The notes below the pieces were generated by a model. The model ran no database searches and was not told where the DNA came from. It saw only the letters and a program-made list of their open reading frames with translations. Below, piece after piece: positions 19,736 through 31,718 of a DNA stretch of 64,000 nt. This DNA is from Scilla litardierei (taxonomy: Eukaryota > Streptophyta > Magnoliopsida > Asparagales > Asparagaceae), in assembly GCA_030789695.1 (NCBI GenBank), contig CM061138.1, positions 179,839,051 through 179,903,050 of the forward strand, given 5' to 3'. The translations under genes and the position numbers were made by a program. Position 1 is the stretch's first letter, and every line of letters begins with the position of its first letter.

Positions 19736-20757
19736 ATGGAGGATGCAATGTCGACAATGGAACTCAGTCAGGGAGATTATGACTCCTTCACAGACCTCCT
19801 TAAGGAGCTTGTCGATGAGGTCCACGCCACAGGAGCATTTGCTATCGATATCAAGGACCCCGACGAACAACTGTTTGCTAGTTTTGTGATGGATCAAGTC
19901 TCCCCGGATGGGACTATCGGGGGCAATGTCAGAGTTGATGTGATAGACGACAAGTTATATTTCTAAGACGGTAGAACAAGTGTCGAAGAGCACTATACTC
20001 CCGAAGAATCTTTCGAGCAAACCAATGTTCAGGGAGTTACACTCTATGACACTCACTCTTGCTTTTATGAATCGTCTGATGTGTTTCTTGATTCCAGGAA
20101 CGAACCGGAGCAGAGTGAAGGTTTTGATGATGCTAGCACAGAATCGGAGAGCGCCTATTTCGATGCATCGTCCTCACTAAGTAGTGAGTCTGAGTCTTTG
20201 CATGGGAGCACGCCACCTGAACATGAGCTAAACTCGGATGACAAGGAAGAAGCCAAACTCATGCGAGCTGATGAAGTAGAAGGAGCGGCACCTCTTGAGG
20301 TAGAACTTAAACAATTACCACCGAATCTAAGGTATGCCTTTTTGGGTAGTAAATTAACTTTTCCGGTGATAGTTAACTCCCACCTCACGCATGATCAACT
20401 TGAGAGACTCCTAGACGTTCTTAGGAGCCACAAAGATGTCCTTGGCTACACTATCTCCGATCTAAAAGGGATAAGCCCTAGGCTTTGCACACATAGGATC
20501 CATCTGGAGGATACCGACGCCACCTCCATAGAGCCTCAAAGGCGGTTAAACCCGAACATGAAAGAGTTGGTTAAAAAGGAAATCCTAAAATTGCTTGACG
20601 CCAGTATTATTTATCCTATCTCTGACAGTAGATGGGTTAGCCCCGTTCACGTCGTCCCCAAGAAAGGGGGGATGACAGTTATAAAAATGATAAAGGAGAG
20701 CCCATTTCTACACGCACCGTCACGGGATGGCGAATGTGCATTGATTATAGGAAACTA
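19736..20757 (+). pseudogene. Athila-A: N-terminal part of the pol reading frame (broken)
   Basis: From ATG 19736 (MEDAMSTMELSQGDYDSF) the frame runs to an in-frame TAA at 19964-19966 and then continues through an acidic, serine-rich linker into the start of reverse transcriptase (SDSRWVSPVHVVPKKGGM at about 20620-20680). A one-base loss in the A-run after GGMTVIK (near 20683-20690) shifts the frame, and a further stop (TAA near 20771) follows in the shifted frame before the long ORF. There is no gag capsid domain, zinc knuckle or protease motif in or before it. The 76 residues before the first stop are not recognised; they may be the start of a rearranged gag or a linker. Confidence 0.75.
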
Positions 20758-20787
20758 AATAAAGCTACCTAAAAGGACCATTACCCA

Positions 20788-23613
20788 TTGCCCTTCATTG
20801 ATCAAATGCTTGAACGCCTAGCTAAACATAAATACTTTTGTTATCTAGATGGGTATTCGGGATTCTTCCAAATACCTTTGCACGAAGATGACCAAGAAAA
20901 GACCACTTTTACTTGTCCCTATGGTACCTATGCCTACCGTAGGATGCCGTTTGGTCTTTGTAATGCTCTCGCCACCTTTCAGAGGTGTATGACATCCATA
21001 TTTTCCGATTACATTGAAAATATTATGGAAGTTTTTATGGATGATTTTTCGGTTTATGGAAGTGAGTTTGACTCTTGTTTGGCCAATCTTACTAAAGTCC
21101 TTAAAAGGTGCCAACAAAACAATCTCACTCTAAATTGGGAGAAGTGTCACTTCATGGTCACGGAAGGTATAGTTCTCGGGCACCTTGTCTCCTCGAGAGG
21201 AATTGAGGTAGATAAAGCAAAGATTGAGGTAATCGAGAAACTCCCTCCTCCTATTAATGTCAAGGGCATTAGAGGCTTTCTTGGTCATGCGGGGTTTTAC
21301 CGCCGCTTCATCAAGGATTTCGCCTCGATTGCCCGACCGCTTACTTCCTTGCTCGCTAAAAATACTCCTTTTATTTTTTCAGGGGAATGCTTGCAAGCCT
21401 TCAATACCTTGAAGGAAGCACTAGTTTCCGCGCCCATCATACAACCACCGGATTGGAGCCTTCCCTTTGAGCTAATGTGTGATGCTAGCGACCAAGCCAT
21501 TGGAGCGGTATTGGGACAAAGGAAAGATAGGAAGCTTCATGCGATATTCTATGCGAGCAAGACATTGGATGACACGCAGAAAAACTATACAACTACCGAA
21601 AAAGAGCTTCTAGCGGTCGTCTATTCCATCGAGAAGTTTCGCTCCTACCTCCTTGGTTCCAAGGTGATTGTCCACACCGACCATGCGGCGTTGAAGTATC
21701 TTTTAAACAAGAAGGAGACCAAACCTCGGTTAATTAGGTGGATACTCTTGTTGCAAGAATTCGATTTGGAGATCAGAGACAAGAAAGGTACGGACAATGT
21801 CGTGGCAGATCATTTGTCTAGGCTTATTCGTGACAAGGAGGATGAGAGTTTACCTATCGACGACACATTCGTGGATGAGAGGCTATACGCCATAAGGCCC
21901 GGAGAAGTACCTTGGTACGCGGACTTCGTCAACTACTTGGCTTGTGGAATTAAACCGCATGGGATGCCCACGCATCAAAAGAGGAGATTTTTGCATGAGG
22001 TCCGTAGCTATTTTTGGGAAGATCCATACCTCTTCAAGATATGCAAAGATAGTGTTATTCGGAGGTGTGTTTCTAAAGAGGAGGCAACGTCTATCATTTT
22101 GCATTGCCATGGTCTGCCATGCGGGGGACATCATGCCACCTCTAAGACAACCGCTAAGATTTTGCAGAGCGGATTCTTCTGGCCAACAATGTTTAGAGAC
22201 ACCCACGACTTTGTAAAGGGGTGTGATAAATGCCAACGGACCGGGAATATCTCCAAACGCAATGAGATGCCAATGAGGCCCATCCAAGAAATTGAGCTTT
22301 TTGATTGTTGGGGAGTAGACTTCATGGGACCATTTCCGTCGAGCAATGGTAACAAATACATCCTATTGGCTGTTGACTATGTCTCCAAATGGGTGGAAGC
22401 AATCGCTACCCCTACTAATGATGCAAGGGTTGTCTCTAAGTTCTTCAAGCAGAACATCTTCCCACGCTTCGGAGTGCCTCGTACCTTGATAAGCGACGGG
22501 GGGAGCCATTTCATAGAAAACAAGTTTGAAGCCATGCTGAAGAAGTACGGGGTAAACCATAGAGTTGGCATGGCGTATCACCCCCAGACAAGCGGCCAAG
22601 TGGAAGTCTCAAATAGAGAGATCAAGCAAATTCTTGAGAAGACCGTGGATCGATCTAGAAAGGATTGGTCAATGAAGTTAAACGATGATCTATGGGCATA
22701 TCGCACGGCCTTTCGCACTCCCATCGGCACCACACCGTTCCGACTTGTTTATGGGAAAGCTTGCCACTTGCCGGTAGAGTTGGAACACCGCGCGTATTGG
22801 GCCATCAAGACCCTTAATTATGATTACAAAAGTGCGACGGTGAGGCGACTCTTAGATATCAACGAGCTTGATGAGATAAGGAGAGACGCCTACGAGAGCT
22901 CAAGAATTTACAAAGAAAGGACCAAGATTCTCCACGATGCGTGCATAACCGTTACAGACTTCAAAGTAGGAGACAAGGTCTTGCTATATAATTCCCAGTT
23001 CCGACTATTTCCCGGTAAGTTGAGGTCACGTTGGTCCGGACCTTTCACCATCAAGCACATACAACCGGGAGGGGCTTTCGAGTTGGAAAGCAAGGACGGA
23101 GCCACATTCAAAGTAAATGGTCAGAGGCTCAAGCATTATTCCGAGGGAGTCCCGATGAGAGAAATCAATAGAATATATCTACTTAAGGGACGGCCGGATG
23201 ATCTTTCATACCTCCTTGACGAGGTTATTGAGGAGGCGATCCCCCATTCGATCGGCGCTCTATTCAAGGAAGATTTTGAGGAAGGGCCGGACTTGGGCCA
23301 AGAAGAAAAGATGGATCATTCCCCCGATCTCTCCACCGAAGTTGATGAAGGCGACGCTGATGTCGTGAGGATTCGAGAGCTCTGCAAGCTCTCAAAATTG
23401 AAGTCTCCGAAGAAAGCTCCGCCGATACGGAAATCGGTGTCACCGGTGAAGCCAAGGACCGGAGCAAGCACTAGATTGGGGGAGCCACCCCCCAACACTA
23501 CCCGAGACGAGAGATCCCCAAGGGAGAACACGCCGCCGCAACATCCGAATCCAAGCGTTCTCCCCGGAAAATTTGACGGGTGCATCTCATATGCACCCAA
23601 TATCCCGCATTGA
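20788..23613 (+). CDS. Athila-A pol: reverse transcriptase (most), RNase H, integrase; open for 941 codons
   Basis: Reverse transcriptase: [12 protein letters not shown] (about residues 20-31), [10 protein letters not shown] (51-60) and catalytic FMDDFSVYG (83-91). RNase [14 protein letters not shown] (about 229-241), [11 protein letters not shown] and [10 protein letters not shown]. Integrase: zinc region with [11 protein letters not shown] and CDKCQR, then the core with [16 protein letters not shown] and [17 protein letters not shown], and a C-terminal region with [12 protein letters not shown]. The last about 150 residues are a charged, proline-rich tail seen also in the Athila-B remnant. 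There is no internal stop. Alone it cannot be a working polyprotein, since the start of reverse transcriptase is in another frame upstream. The listed start is simply the first ATG in the frame. Confidence 0.9.
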   Translation: MPFIDQMLERLAKHKYFCYLDGYSGFFQIPLHEDDQEKTTFTCPYGTYAYRRMPFGLCNALATFQRCMTSIFSDYIENIMEVFMDDFSVYGSEFDSCLANLTKVLKRCQQNNLTLNWEKCHFMVTEGIVLGHLVSSRGIEVDKAKIEVIEKLPPPINVKGIRGFLGHAGFYRRFIKDFASIARPLTSLLAKNTPFIFSGECLQAFNTLKEALVSAPIIQPPDWSLPFELMCDASDQAIGAVLGQRKDRKLHAIFYASKTLDDTQKNYTTTEKELLAVVYSIEKFRSYLLGSKVIVHTDHAALKYLLNKKETKPRLIRWILLLQEFDLEIRDKKGTDNVVADHLSRLIRDKEDESLPIDDTFVDERLYAIRPGEVPWYADFVNYLACGIKPHGMPTHQKRRFLHEVRSYFWEDPYLFKICKDSVIRRCVSKEEATSIILHCHGLPCGGHHATSKTTAKILQSGFFWPTMFRDTHDFVKGCDKCQRTGNISKRNEMPMRPIQEIELFDCWGVDFMGPFPSSNGNKYILLAVDYVSKWVEAIATPTNDARVVSKFFKQNIFPRFGVPRTLISDGGSHFIENKFEAMLKKYGVNHRVGMAYHPQTSGQVEVSNREIKQILEKTVDRSRKDWSMKLNDDLWAYRTAFRTPIGTTPFRLVYGKACHLPVELEHRAYWAIKTLNYDYKSATVRRLLDINELDEIRRDAYESSRIYKERTKILHDACITVTDFKVGDKVLLYNSQFRLFPGKLRSRWSGPFTIKHIQPGGAFELESKDGATFKVNGQRLKHYSEGVPMREINRIYLLKGRPDDLSYLLDEVIEEAIPHSIGALFKEDFEEGPDLGQEEKMDHSPDLSTEVDEGDADVVRIRELCKLSKLKSPKKAPPIRKSVSPVKPRTGASTRLGEPPPNTTRDERSPRENTPPQHPNPSVLPGKFDGCISYAPNIPH

Positions 23614-24837
23614 ATTGAAAATCAAAGGGGGTCGAGCTCACGACCTTAAACGAGCGCTTGTCGGGAGGCAACCCGACGGTTATCGCTTTATTTTTACTTT
23701 TCCTTTATTTTTGTTTTAGAAATAATTAGTGTTTTGAGTCGTTTGCCCAAAAATTTCGTGATAACAGGTCCTATTTTTCTTTGACAGGAGAGGAGAAAGG
23801 GATATCTATCATTAGGAGGATGAACAAGGTGACGAGGAGCGCTCCAGGAATGCGCTCGATGCTTAGGAGGAAGATGAAATCGACTGGAGGAAGAAAAACA
23901 GAGTTTAGAGCCCAAACAAAGCCAAGCAGCAGAAAACAGGGTTCACTCGGCTGAGTATACTAGTCACTCGGCCGAGCACATAAGGTCATCCGCCCGAGCG
24001 GCTCACGAACGAGGGAAGTCTGCTGTACGCAACTCTCTGTTTCTTTTCTTGATTTCAGTATAATTGACACTCGACCGAGTATATAACTTCACTCGGCCGA
24101 GTGAAACTGATACGCTCCTAGGGCGAGTCTTGCCGAGTAGCTTGAGCCACTCGGCCGAATGGACTTATTCCACTCGGCCGAGGGTGGCAAGGTCACTCGG
24201 CCGAGTCATCAGCGGGAGGGAATTTTCCAAAATATTTCCGTTGCGTTCACTCGGCCGAGCGACTTAGTCACTCGGCCGAGTCGTAACTTTTTCTATAAAA
24301 GGGGGAGCGGGACGACGCGTTTTTCGAAACGAGTTAAAACCCAAAATCGCGTCCGATCGTATTCCCTCGCCCGCTGCCCCCCCCCCCACTCGCCCGACCA
24401 CTCGCCCCACCGCCGCGCTCGGCCGACCACCGCCGGCCGACACCACCTCCGCCTCGCCCGAGTCGCCGCCGGTGACCATCTCGCCGGCCGAGCTCCGGTA
24501 GCTTTATTTCGCCTATTTCCTCCTCTTTTGCGTATTTTTCGACGATCCGTGTATCTAACGAACCCCAAACCCAAATTAAATTCAATTTCTATCTATTATA
24601 CCCCTAACCCACCATATGTTTTGAATATTACACGCTAATCTCTTCGTTTGATGCGCAGGTTATATTGGGAAGCTTAGGGGAGCCCAGGGGAGCTTCCGGG
24701 GATCGTTTTGGGCTACGTGGAGGCGTCATCTTCGCACGCTTCCATTACTTTGCTCTCACGGCGTGTCGCGGTATACTTCTTCCTTTATTTTACGCACGCC
24801 GCATTTTTATTACTTTTGGTGAGCACCCGGGGCCCAC
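23614..24837 (+). other. Athila-A spacer between pol and the extra ORF, with palindromes and a GC-rich leader
   Basis: The spacer begins with a GGTCGAGCTCACGACC-like palindromic stretch and a region conserved in Athila-B (CGCTTGTCGGGAGGCAACCC). It then carries a second ACTCGGCCGAGT array (23944-24290; first cores at 23948, 23969 and 23991, spacing 21 and 22 bp), then a C-rich stretch (24370-24480). In Athila elements the downstream ORF is thought to be reached by splicing or a separate promoter; the array and a TATAAAAG at 24294 would suit a promoter, which is inference. Confidence 0.6.
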
Positions 24838-26832
24838 ATGCCGCCCCAGACACGGCCGCGGTCGAGGAGAGCTTCCGCCAAGCGGAAGCGATCGGATGAG
24901 GCCGGCCCCTCCCACGAGGTGGAGGACTCTCCTCCGCCTACACCACCACACCCCGTTCACCCCGCACAGCCACTCCCTGCCGTCCCACAGCCACCACCAC
25001 CGCCACCGGCTCCACTTATCGGGCCGCTGGGGATTACGTTCCGAGACGACGCACACCGCGTCGTCTTCGAGCGCATTTCCCAGCGCTCGATTGTACCCTC
25101 CAGGTTCGCACACCTTGCAGACCTAGGACGCCTGGGGGTACTTGAGGGGATGCTCACGTTGTATGACAACGTGGGTTGGCGAGATTTCTTCCAGGTGTCG
25201 ACGGACACGTTCGTCCGTCCGACACTTGAGGTGCTTAGTTCTATCGCCCGGACCGACGAGGGATGCTCGTTTAGGTTCATGGACCGAGAGTGCCAGGTCA
25301 CTCTCAGTATGATGAGAGCTTTCTTTTCGTGGCCCGATGTCCCCGGGGCCAACCGTGGTTACGCCCCCACTCACATTCCCCCACCTTCCTTCGATTCCGG
25401 CGCTTTCTGGGCCCGGATCACGGGTCTACCTGCTGCCTTTGACCCTAGTAGGACCAAGTCCTCGGCCATCGTCCACCCTTGCCTCCGCATAGCTCAGCGC
25501 CTTATGGCGACTACCTTTTTAGCGAGATATGAGCCTGGGACGATGTCCACGCCGGAGCTTTATATGCTCTACACGATGACGTGCCCCAGAGCTCTATCTA
25601 GGGAGGGCGACGAGTTGGTCCCCGCCGTCGTGATTGATATCGCGAGCTGGTTTTTGGATCGCATCATCGTATCGGTGGGCGCTCGCTCACCGATATGTTG
25701 CGGCGGTCTGATTACCCTGTTCGCCCTGATGACCGGCGAGGACCTTCCTGCTGACCTGCGACGAGCCCCGGGCCCAACTTCACTGTCCATAGACGTCATG
25801 GCCCGGATGAAGATGCTACGTCCGCACGGTCAGCGGCACTGGGTTTGGTTGCACGGCCCCTACGGTGCGGATTACATGATCCTTCCGAGCCCAGCTCGGA
25901 CACAGATAGCACCAGCACAGGCGGACTGGCTTCCGGCGATGGATCTCCTGATCCCCGCCGCCTACGTGCTTGAGGCCGAGGAGGCTGAGCAGGCTGAGCA
26001 GGCCCATGCTGCACACGCTGCACCCGCTGACCCCGCTGCTCCTGCCGACCCCGTGGCCCCTCAGCAGCCTGATATTTCTGCTGCTCCTGACACCTCTGTC
26101 CACACTTCTGCCGGTGTCGGGAGTACCCTCGCTGAGCCCACCTCCACTACCTCCACGCCCACCACCACTCCCACCACAGCTGGCCCTCTGTCCGTTGAGC
26201 CCGTTTCCTCCGCCCTACCCGAGCGCCCACCAACTATAGTTGAGAGCGGAGAGCCCTCTTTTGCTGCCGTCGTGGAGACCGTGGTTGTCACCTCTGTCTC
26301 CACCGCAGCCGTTTTATCCGAGAGTGTCGTGACGTCTGTTCCCACGTCTGTGTCACCGACCTCTCTGGACGCCTCGTCGCCACTTTTATACTCCACTTCC
26401 GTTGCTGCTGCTTCCACCTCATACCATCCTGTGCCACAGCCTCGCACTGGGGCTAGGCCCACATTTGTGAGCACAGCACCTTTCCTCCACGTGCCTGCTG
26501 AGCCCATCACCTACACCACCCGAGTCCACCAGCCCCGTCCTGCACAGCACAGACAGGTGCGTCCCTCTGCACCACCTCCCCCCGACACTGTACTTCAGAG
26601 CATTCGTGCTCTCGAGGGGGCGGTGAGTGGCCTCAAAGGTGACCTCAGGACCATGTCTGCCACCGTCACCGCTATGGCCAGCCGCTTCGACCTACTACCG
26701 GGCATTCACTATTGCCTCACTCAGATTCTCGACCGGCTTCCTCGCATACCCCCACCCACCCAGCAGGTACCCACACCCACATCTACACACACCCAGCCTG
26801 CTTCCACATCCACACCCACACCCACTCCGTAG
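24838..26832 (+). CDS. Athila-A extra ORF (664 residues), ATHILA ORF-1-like; function unknown
   Basis: The first 25 residues are strongly basic (MPPQTRPRSRRASAKRKRSD), which looks like a nuclear-localisation signal. A proline-rich linker follows. Residues about 62-370 form a globular region: GVLEGMLTLYDNVGWRDFF, CQVTLSMMRAFFSWPD and FLARYEPGTMSTPELYMLY. The rest is a low-complexity tail rich in Ala, Pro, Thr, Ser and Val, with a short predicted helix near 590-640. The position (after integrase, before the 3' LTR) is that of the env-like ORF of Athila, but I see no signal peptide or membrane anchor. The best family match by eye is the ATHILA ORF-1/plant-transposon-protein group. The frame is fully open. 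Athila-B carries a broken copy. Confidence 0.75.
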   Translation: MPPQTRPRSRRASAKRKRSDEAGPSHEVEDSPPPTPPHPVHPAQPLPAVPQPPPPPPAPLIGPLGITFRDDAHRVVFERISQRSIVPSRFAHLADLGRLGVLEGMLTLYDNVGWRDFFQVSTDTFVRPTLEVLSSIARTDEGCSFRFMDRECQVTLSMMRAFFSWPDVPGANRGYAPTHIPPPSFDSGAFWARITGLPAAFDPSRTKSSAIVHPCLRIAQRLMATTFLARYEPGTMSTPELYMLYTMTCPRALSREGDELVPAVVIDIASWFLDRIIVSVGARSPICCGGLITLFALMTGEDLPADLRRAPGPTSLSIDVMARMKMLRPHGQRHWVWLHGPYGADYMILPSPARTQIAPAQADWLPAMDLLIPAAYVLEAEEAEQAEQAHAAHAAPADPAAPADPVAPQQPDISAAPDTSVHTSAGVGSTLAEPTSTTSTPTTTPTTAGPLSVEPVSSALPERPPTIVESGEPSFAAVVETVVVTSVSTAAVLSESVVTSVPTSVSPTSLDASSPLLYSTSVAAASTSYHPVPQPRTGARPTFVSTAPFLHVPAEPITYTTRVHQPRPAQHRQVRPSAPPPPDTVLQSIRALEGAVSGLKGDLRTMSATVTAMASRFDLLPGIHYCLTQILDRLPRIPPPTQQVPTPTSTHTQPASTSTPTPTP

Positions 26833-28810
26833 ACTGTCCCCCAGCCACCACCTCCTCCTCCACCGCCTCAGGACGGAGACGGCGCAGCCCCACCCTCTTA
26901 GGCACCCTTGATGCCATTGATCTTTTTTGCCGCCATGCTACCCGTCTCTGTTGGGTCCTGATGATTTTTGCCCACCCCCCCTCCCCTCACTATTTTTGGG
27001 ACCACATTTTGTTCATATATTTCTATATCATTTTTGGGAGAGAGGGAGAGTTTTTGGTGTCACACTTTTATATCTGATTCACTCCTATATCTGCATGCAT
27101 CATGTCCGCATCATATTTTTCATTTCGTTATTTTTATTTTCTTTTTCCTCATGCATGCATACTCACCTACCCCTCACTTTACACGTCTCTCGGTGTGCCA
27201 CACTTCGCACATTGAGGACACTGTGCACTTTAGCTTGGGGGAGTGAGTTCTCACGTCCTTTTCGATTTTCCACCTTTATTTTTAGTTTTTTCACGCCATT
27301 TTCACTCACTTTTTCTTTTTTTTACCATGCATCACGTTTTTCTTACTTTCTTTGTGTGATGCATTGTATTTAGTTTTATTTTCCCTCTTTATTTCTTTCA
27401 TCTCATGCTAGAGATGACTTTTCTGTGATGATGATGACGTGGAGTTAGCTTTCTCTATATGCATGCTATACTTGTCATGTCTTAGATTTTATTTCTGATA
27501 TCATATGCTGTGATTTTCCTTGCATTTAGAGATAGTAACCCACACTTTTTCAGCATGAAAATGGATGAAATTTTATTATTAGCTGAGTCTGAATATTCAT
27601 ATGTATGCTATCGCAGAAAACACACCAAGATTCACGCATTGAATGCTTATATCTGGAGTACCGTTTTCTTTTCCTATATCACTTCTATTTGCATGATTTG
27701 TACATTTCACTTCAGGATGATTGAATGATGTTAGCTATGATAAATCTGGATTAGTTTTGCTTTTTTTTTGTGATCGAAACTGAGTAGATTAGATTACCCT
27801 GCTGAAGTTGTCGTGCACGTCCTATAGAGTGAACTGAGAGACATATTTATTTCTTTCTCCACATATCTTGAACATCAATTCTCTATTTTAAAATCATTGG
27901 TGAATCTCCCCTTAGCGATTCTAATATATGGCATTTCCCCCGCTATTAATTCCTAGCTCCAAATTTCCCAAAACCAAAAAGAAAAAAGAAAAATTCTTGT
28001 ATATCCTTATTTCTCTTTGATTTGGGATCATTGTGTATATATGCTATTAAAAAAAGGGAAAAAGAGAAAAAGAAAAAGAAAAGAAAAGAAAAGAGAAAAG
28101 AATCTCAATAAACGATCCCATCCCATGTTTCCTCTCTTTCTTCCCTCTTTTTGTTTTTATCTTGGTTACTTTTGGAGCTTCATAAAAATGGGGATGAAAA
28201 TATTGTTTTTTATGCCACCACGCTTATAGATAAGCTTGGGGGAGGAAATCCAATGATGTGTGAGAGAGTGACTACTTGACGGTGCACGACAACCTAGGCT
28301 AAGTAATATTCTATACTCAGTGAGATCGTTTTAGCTTCACGAAATCCAGAAATCTATGCCTAGCACTCATTTCATGAAATCCACACTTTTCTATTCTTTC
28401 TATTCTATTGCGTGATATTCTTATACTCCTCTTAGAAAGCGTTCAATTGAAAAGTGTGTGATCTGCGATATTGTATACCGCTTTAAAAGATTCAGACGAT
28501 GTTAATTCTAAAATTATTCCGTTTTTCATGCTATATCAATATTCGTGGGTTTTCTATTTCTATTTGCACCACTATACTATGATATCGAAATAAAAGTCTT
28601 TGACATGTGTTTTACGTTCGGTGCATGCTATATGATTAAGCAAAACCCACGTCCTGAGAAAAATGATCTAGCAGCTTCCCTCTTCGCTCTCTTCTTTCTT
28701 CTTCGTTTTTCGTTTTTCGTTTTTTTCGTCGTTTTCGTTTTCTGAATCCACCGGGTTCGCCTTTTACTTATCTTCCTCGAGGACGAGTAAGAGGTAAGCT
28801 TGGGGGATTT
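26833..28810 (+). other. Athila-A 3' noncoding region with three AGCTTGGGGG tracts
   Basis: No gene is seen. TAGCTTGGGGGAGTG at about 27231 follows a conserved CATTGAGGACACTGTG motif; AAGCTTGGGGGAGG near 28232 follows the inverted repeat GCTTATAGATAAGC; the third, AAGCTTGGGGGATTT (about 28796-28810), abuts the LTR and is the polypurine tract. A purine-rich AAAAGAAAAG stretch lies at about 28048-28100. Athila-B has the same three tracts. Confidence 0.75.
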
Positions 28811-30635
28811 TGATCACTCCATATTTTACACCTTTTTTCTGCATGATTGCATGCCATTTAGATCGCTCAAATCACGCTTTTCGCGATTTATCGACAATAT
28901 TGCGATACTTTTCACGATTTGTTGTTTTTGTCGTATTTCAGGAGATTTGGAGCGATTTGGAGTGATCCCGAGATACACCTACTCCAGAGTGTCACCGATG
29001 ACTTCCCCGAGGGGTATTTTGCTATTCGAGAGGAGCGGAAGAAGAAGGAACGTCGTAGGAGCGACGAGGAGGCAAAAACAAGCTGTTTGGGCATTTTTGT
29101 GTCTCACTCGACCGAGTGAAGGAGTCACTCGGCCGACCAGCGAGACCCCGCTCGGCCGACCAGATCGGGCACGCTTCATTTGTGCACTCGGCCGAGCATC
29201 AGAATCCACATCGGCCGAGTGACGAAACCCTATCCGCCCGAGTGGCACTCAGACGACGCCCATCAAAAAGAGCCAACTTACTGTTTTTCGTCTGCCTGAG
29301 CATCAGAAGACCCACTCGGCCGAGTGGAAATTGCCGACCGCCCGAGTGAATAGAAGCCATCGGCCGAGTGACGAAAACTCACTCGGCCGAGCGACGCCCG
29401 AAGTGAAGACCCCCAAGACCCCAGACTTACTGGAAATTCTCAGGGTTTCTCACTCGGCCGAGCGACCTTTGTCACTCGGCCGAGTGAGTCGCGCTGCCTA
29501 TAGCGTAAATTGTGATTTTCAGGCTACGCAGGGGCATTTTGGTCACGGATTTTTGGGCAGTTTTGGGGGGTATTTAACCCCAGTTTTTAACCTAGGTTAG
29601 AGGGCTTTTTTTCTTGGCTTTTTGCAGCTTTTTAGATTAAACTTTTTAGCTTTTGATTCTTGTGATTGGAGAGGAGAGAAAAGTTTATTTTTGTTGGATT
29701 CTTGGAGAACTCTATTGGTTTGTCTCCCTCTTCATTAAAAATCTCATTTTTATTGCTTATTTGAATATTGCCATGAATTCTATTGTTATTTCAATTGATT
29801 ATTTTTGCAATTGTGATATGAATTGTGAGTAGTCCTAACGTCTTGGGGCTTGGGGATGAACCCTACGAGCCCAATTTCTGATTTGTGATGATTTGGTAGA
29901 AATATTGCTAGAATTGCTATTAGGGTTAGTTTGGGATCGATTTACTACGGATAGCTAGGTGTTCATATCGATTGGGATTTGCAAGAGATTGGATCCCAAT
30001 TTGATAGGAAACCCTAGAAATCCGAATTGGGTTGAAATTGAGTTTCCGTAGTATCGGTTTACAAGAGATTGGACCGATACTAGGGTTCTCGGTCGCAATT
30101 CCATACCGATACTCGTTTGCAAGAGATTGGACGGGTAGGAACTATCCCAACCTAGGTCGTGGCCCGAGTTTGCACGAGAGTGGGCTCGAGACGCGATTGA
30201 ACGATGATGTTGATCCTAATGCTAGCTTGCCTAGGCTAGGGTTTGCAAGAGATTGGACCCAAACCTAGGGTAGCTATAGACCGGCAACAGCGCGAGAGCG
30301 TGAGCTAGGTTTTACATTCAGTTGCAACTAGTTCATCCGAAATTCTACCCTAGCAATTGTGATACCAATGAATCACATTGACGAGATACGGTGAGTAGCG
30401 GGGATTCCCCATTCCTTAGGCGTCTTTATTTGATTTTATATCTCCATACTTTGTCTGACGATTGTGACAGGATCGCCAAAAGGCAAATTCCCTCTTTTCT
30501 GTTCCTATAGCCAGGTTGTTCGGAGCAGGCACTGTCATACGTCCTCCCTGTGTTCGATAACCCGCTCGCCGCTACACCGTGCGCTTGCGGTAAAACTACA
30601 CGGTCGCCCTTTTGGGTTACATTTTGGAGCGATCA
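28811..30635 (+). repeat. Athila-A 3' LTR (1,825 bp)
   Basis: Starts TGATCACTCC and ends GGAGCGATCA; followed by GAAAG. It keeps the palindromes, TATTTAA and five hairpins. H5 pairs better here (GGGT/ACCC) than in the 5' copy, and H3 has an extra Watson-Crick pair (ACGGGTA). Confidence 0.95.
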
Positions 30636-30640
30636 GAAAG

Positions 30641-31718
30641 CGAGGAAAGCGATGATGAAGACAAAGAGGTAACAATGGACGAACTTAGATTAGCTAATGA
30701 ACAACTTTGGTGTAAGTTCTCTAAATTAGCTAATAGATTTATTAAGACTAAAAATGTGCTAACTAGTCTTCAAACCTCGCCTAAGTCTATCATCGTCAAC
30801 AACGACACCGTTGTTGAAGGTTTGAGAAATGAGATTGTAAATCTCAAATCTCAACTTGAGCATGTTCATGTTGAGGATTCGAATGAACATGTGATAGCGG
30901 ATTTGACGTCTCAAAACTCAACTTTGAGTATTGAGAATAAAAATCTCAAGTCACTTGTTTGTGCACTCACATCGCAAGTGTCCACCTTGGATGCTTCGAT
31001 GCATTCTCTCATCGAGAAGTATGAGTGCACATTAGGCCGAATTAATGAATTCAATAAGGGTAAGGGCCATTTGGATAATATCCTAAATGACCTACTTCCG
31101 GCCAATCATCACATTGGCTTGGGGTATAAGTTGGGAGATTCGTCTAAATCGTCCGCCACCTTTGTTAGGCCAACTTCCGATGGCTCAACTAGTGGGAGTA
31201 AACACCCCATGGGTAGTTCATCTATCAATGGTACTTCCGCTAGGTACACACCCCCATTTGGAAAGAAACCCACTTTGGGTGGACCTCCAAAGAAGGGTCA
31301 TGCTTTCATGTATACCATGCCACGTAGGAACACACATCATACTCCACATGTTCGCACGTATGATGATTTTTATGATCCACATCCACGAGCACGTGCACAC
31401 CATGTGAGACACACTCATGCACGTGTTCCTCCACATGCATATGTTCATCCTCATCACTATCATATGAACAATTTTCATCATGCACCATTTCATCATGTAC
31501 CATATGCCTATCCACGACATGCATCACGTAGAAATCAACAACATGTGCATGCTCCCAATAGGACTAGGGCTCCCAAGACATTCACTATTTGGGGCCCAAA
31601 GGACACAAGCATGCATGAAAAACAAGCTTATATTAATTCGTATTTCATGAATGTCGTGCATAATGATGATTTTGTTGGGAAGTCTAAGTCCAATTGGACT
31701 TGGCTTCCAAAGGTCTAA
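30641..31718 (+). pseudogene. Copia-B gag, C-terminal part (open, after Athila-A)
   Basis: The frame resumes exactly after the GAAAG duplication (SEESDDEDKEVTMDEL) and stays open to TAA at 31718. It contains a long coiled-coil-rich stretch (LKSQLEHVHVEDSNEHV), a Ser/Gly/Pro linker and a histidine-rich segment at about 31290-31560 (PHAYVHPHHYHMNNFHHAP), ending WTWLPKV. The histidine-rich segment is shared with Copia-C but absent from Copia-A. Confidence 0.88.

Larger units (their letters stand above)
17745..30635 (+). mobile_element. Athila-A: Athila-type gypsy with pol and a long extra ORF but no gag-protease
   Basis: The 12.9-kb element has LTRs TGATCACTCC...GGAGCGATCA (17745-19570 and 28811-30635) and a perfect GAAAG duplication (17740-17744 and 30636-30640). 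It has a tRNA-Asp primer site, a short ORF leading into pol (RT, RNase H, integrase), a 1.2-kb spacer rich in ACTCGGCCGAGT, a 664-residue ORF, a 2-kb noncoding region with three AGCTTGGGGG tracts and the 3' LTR. The motifs [21 protein letters not shown] and FMDDFSVYG mark the Athila lineage. Gag and protease, present in Athila-B, are missing. Confidence 0.93.

Noticed and set aside
19736..19966. Independent small gene in Athila-A
   Set aside because: The frame continues through a single TAA into the pol linker, so it is more likely the start of the rearranged polyprotein.
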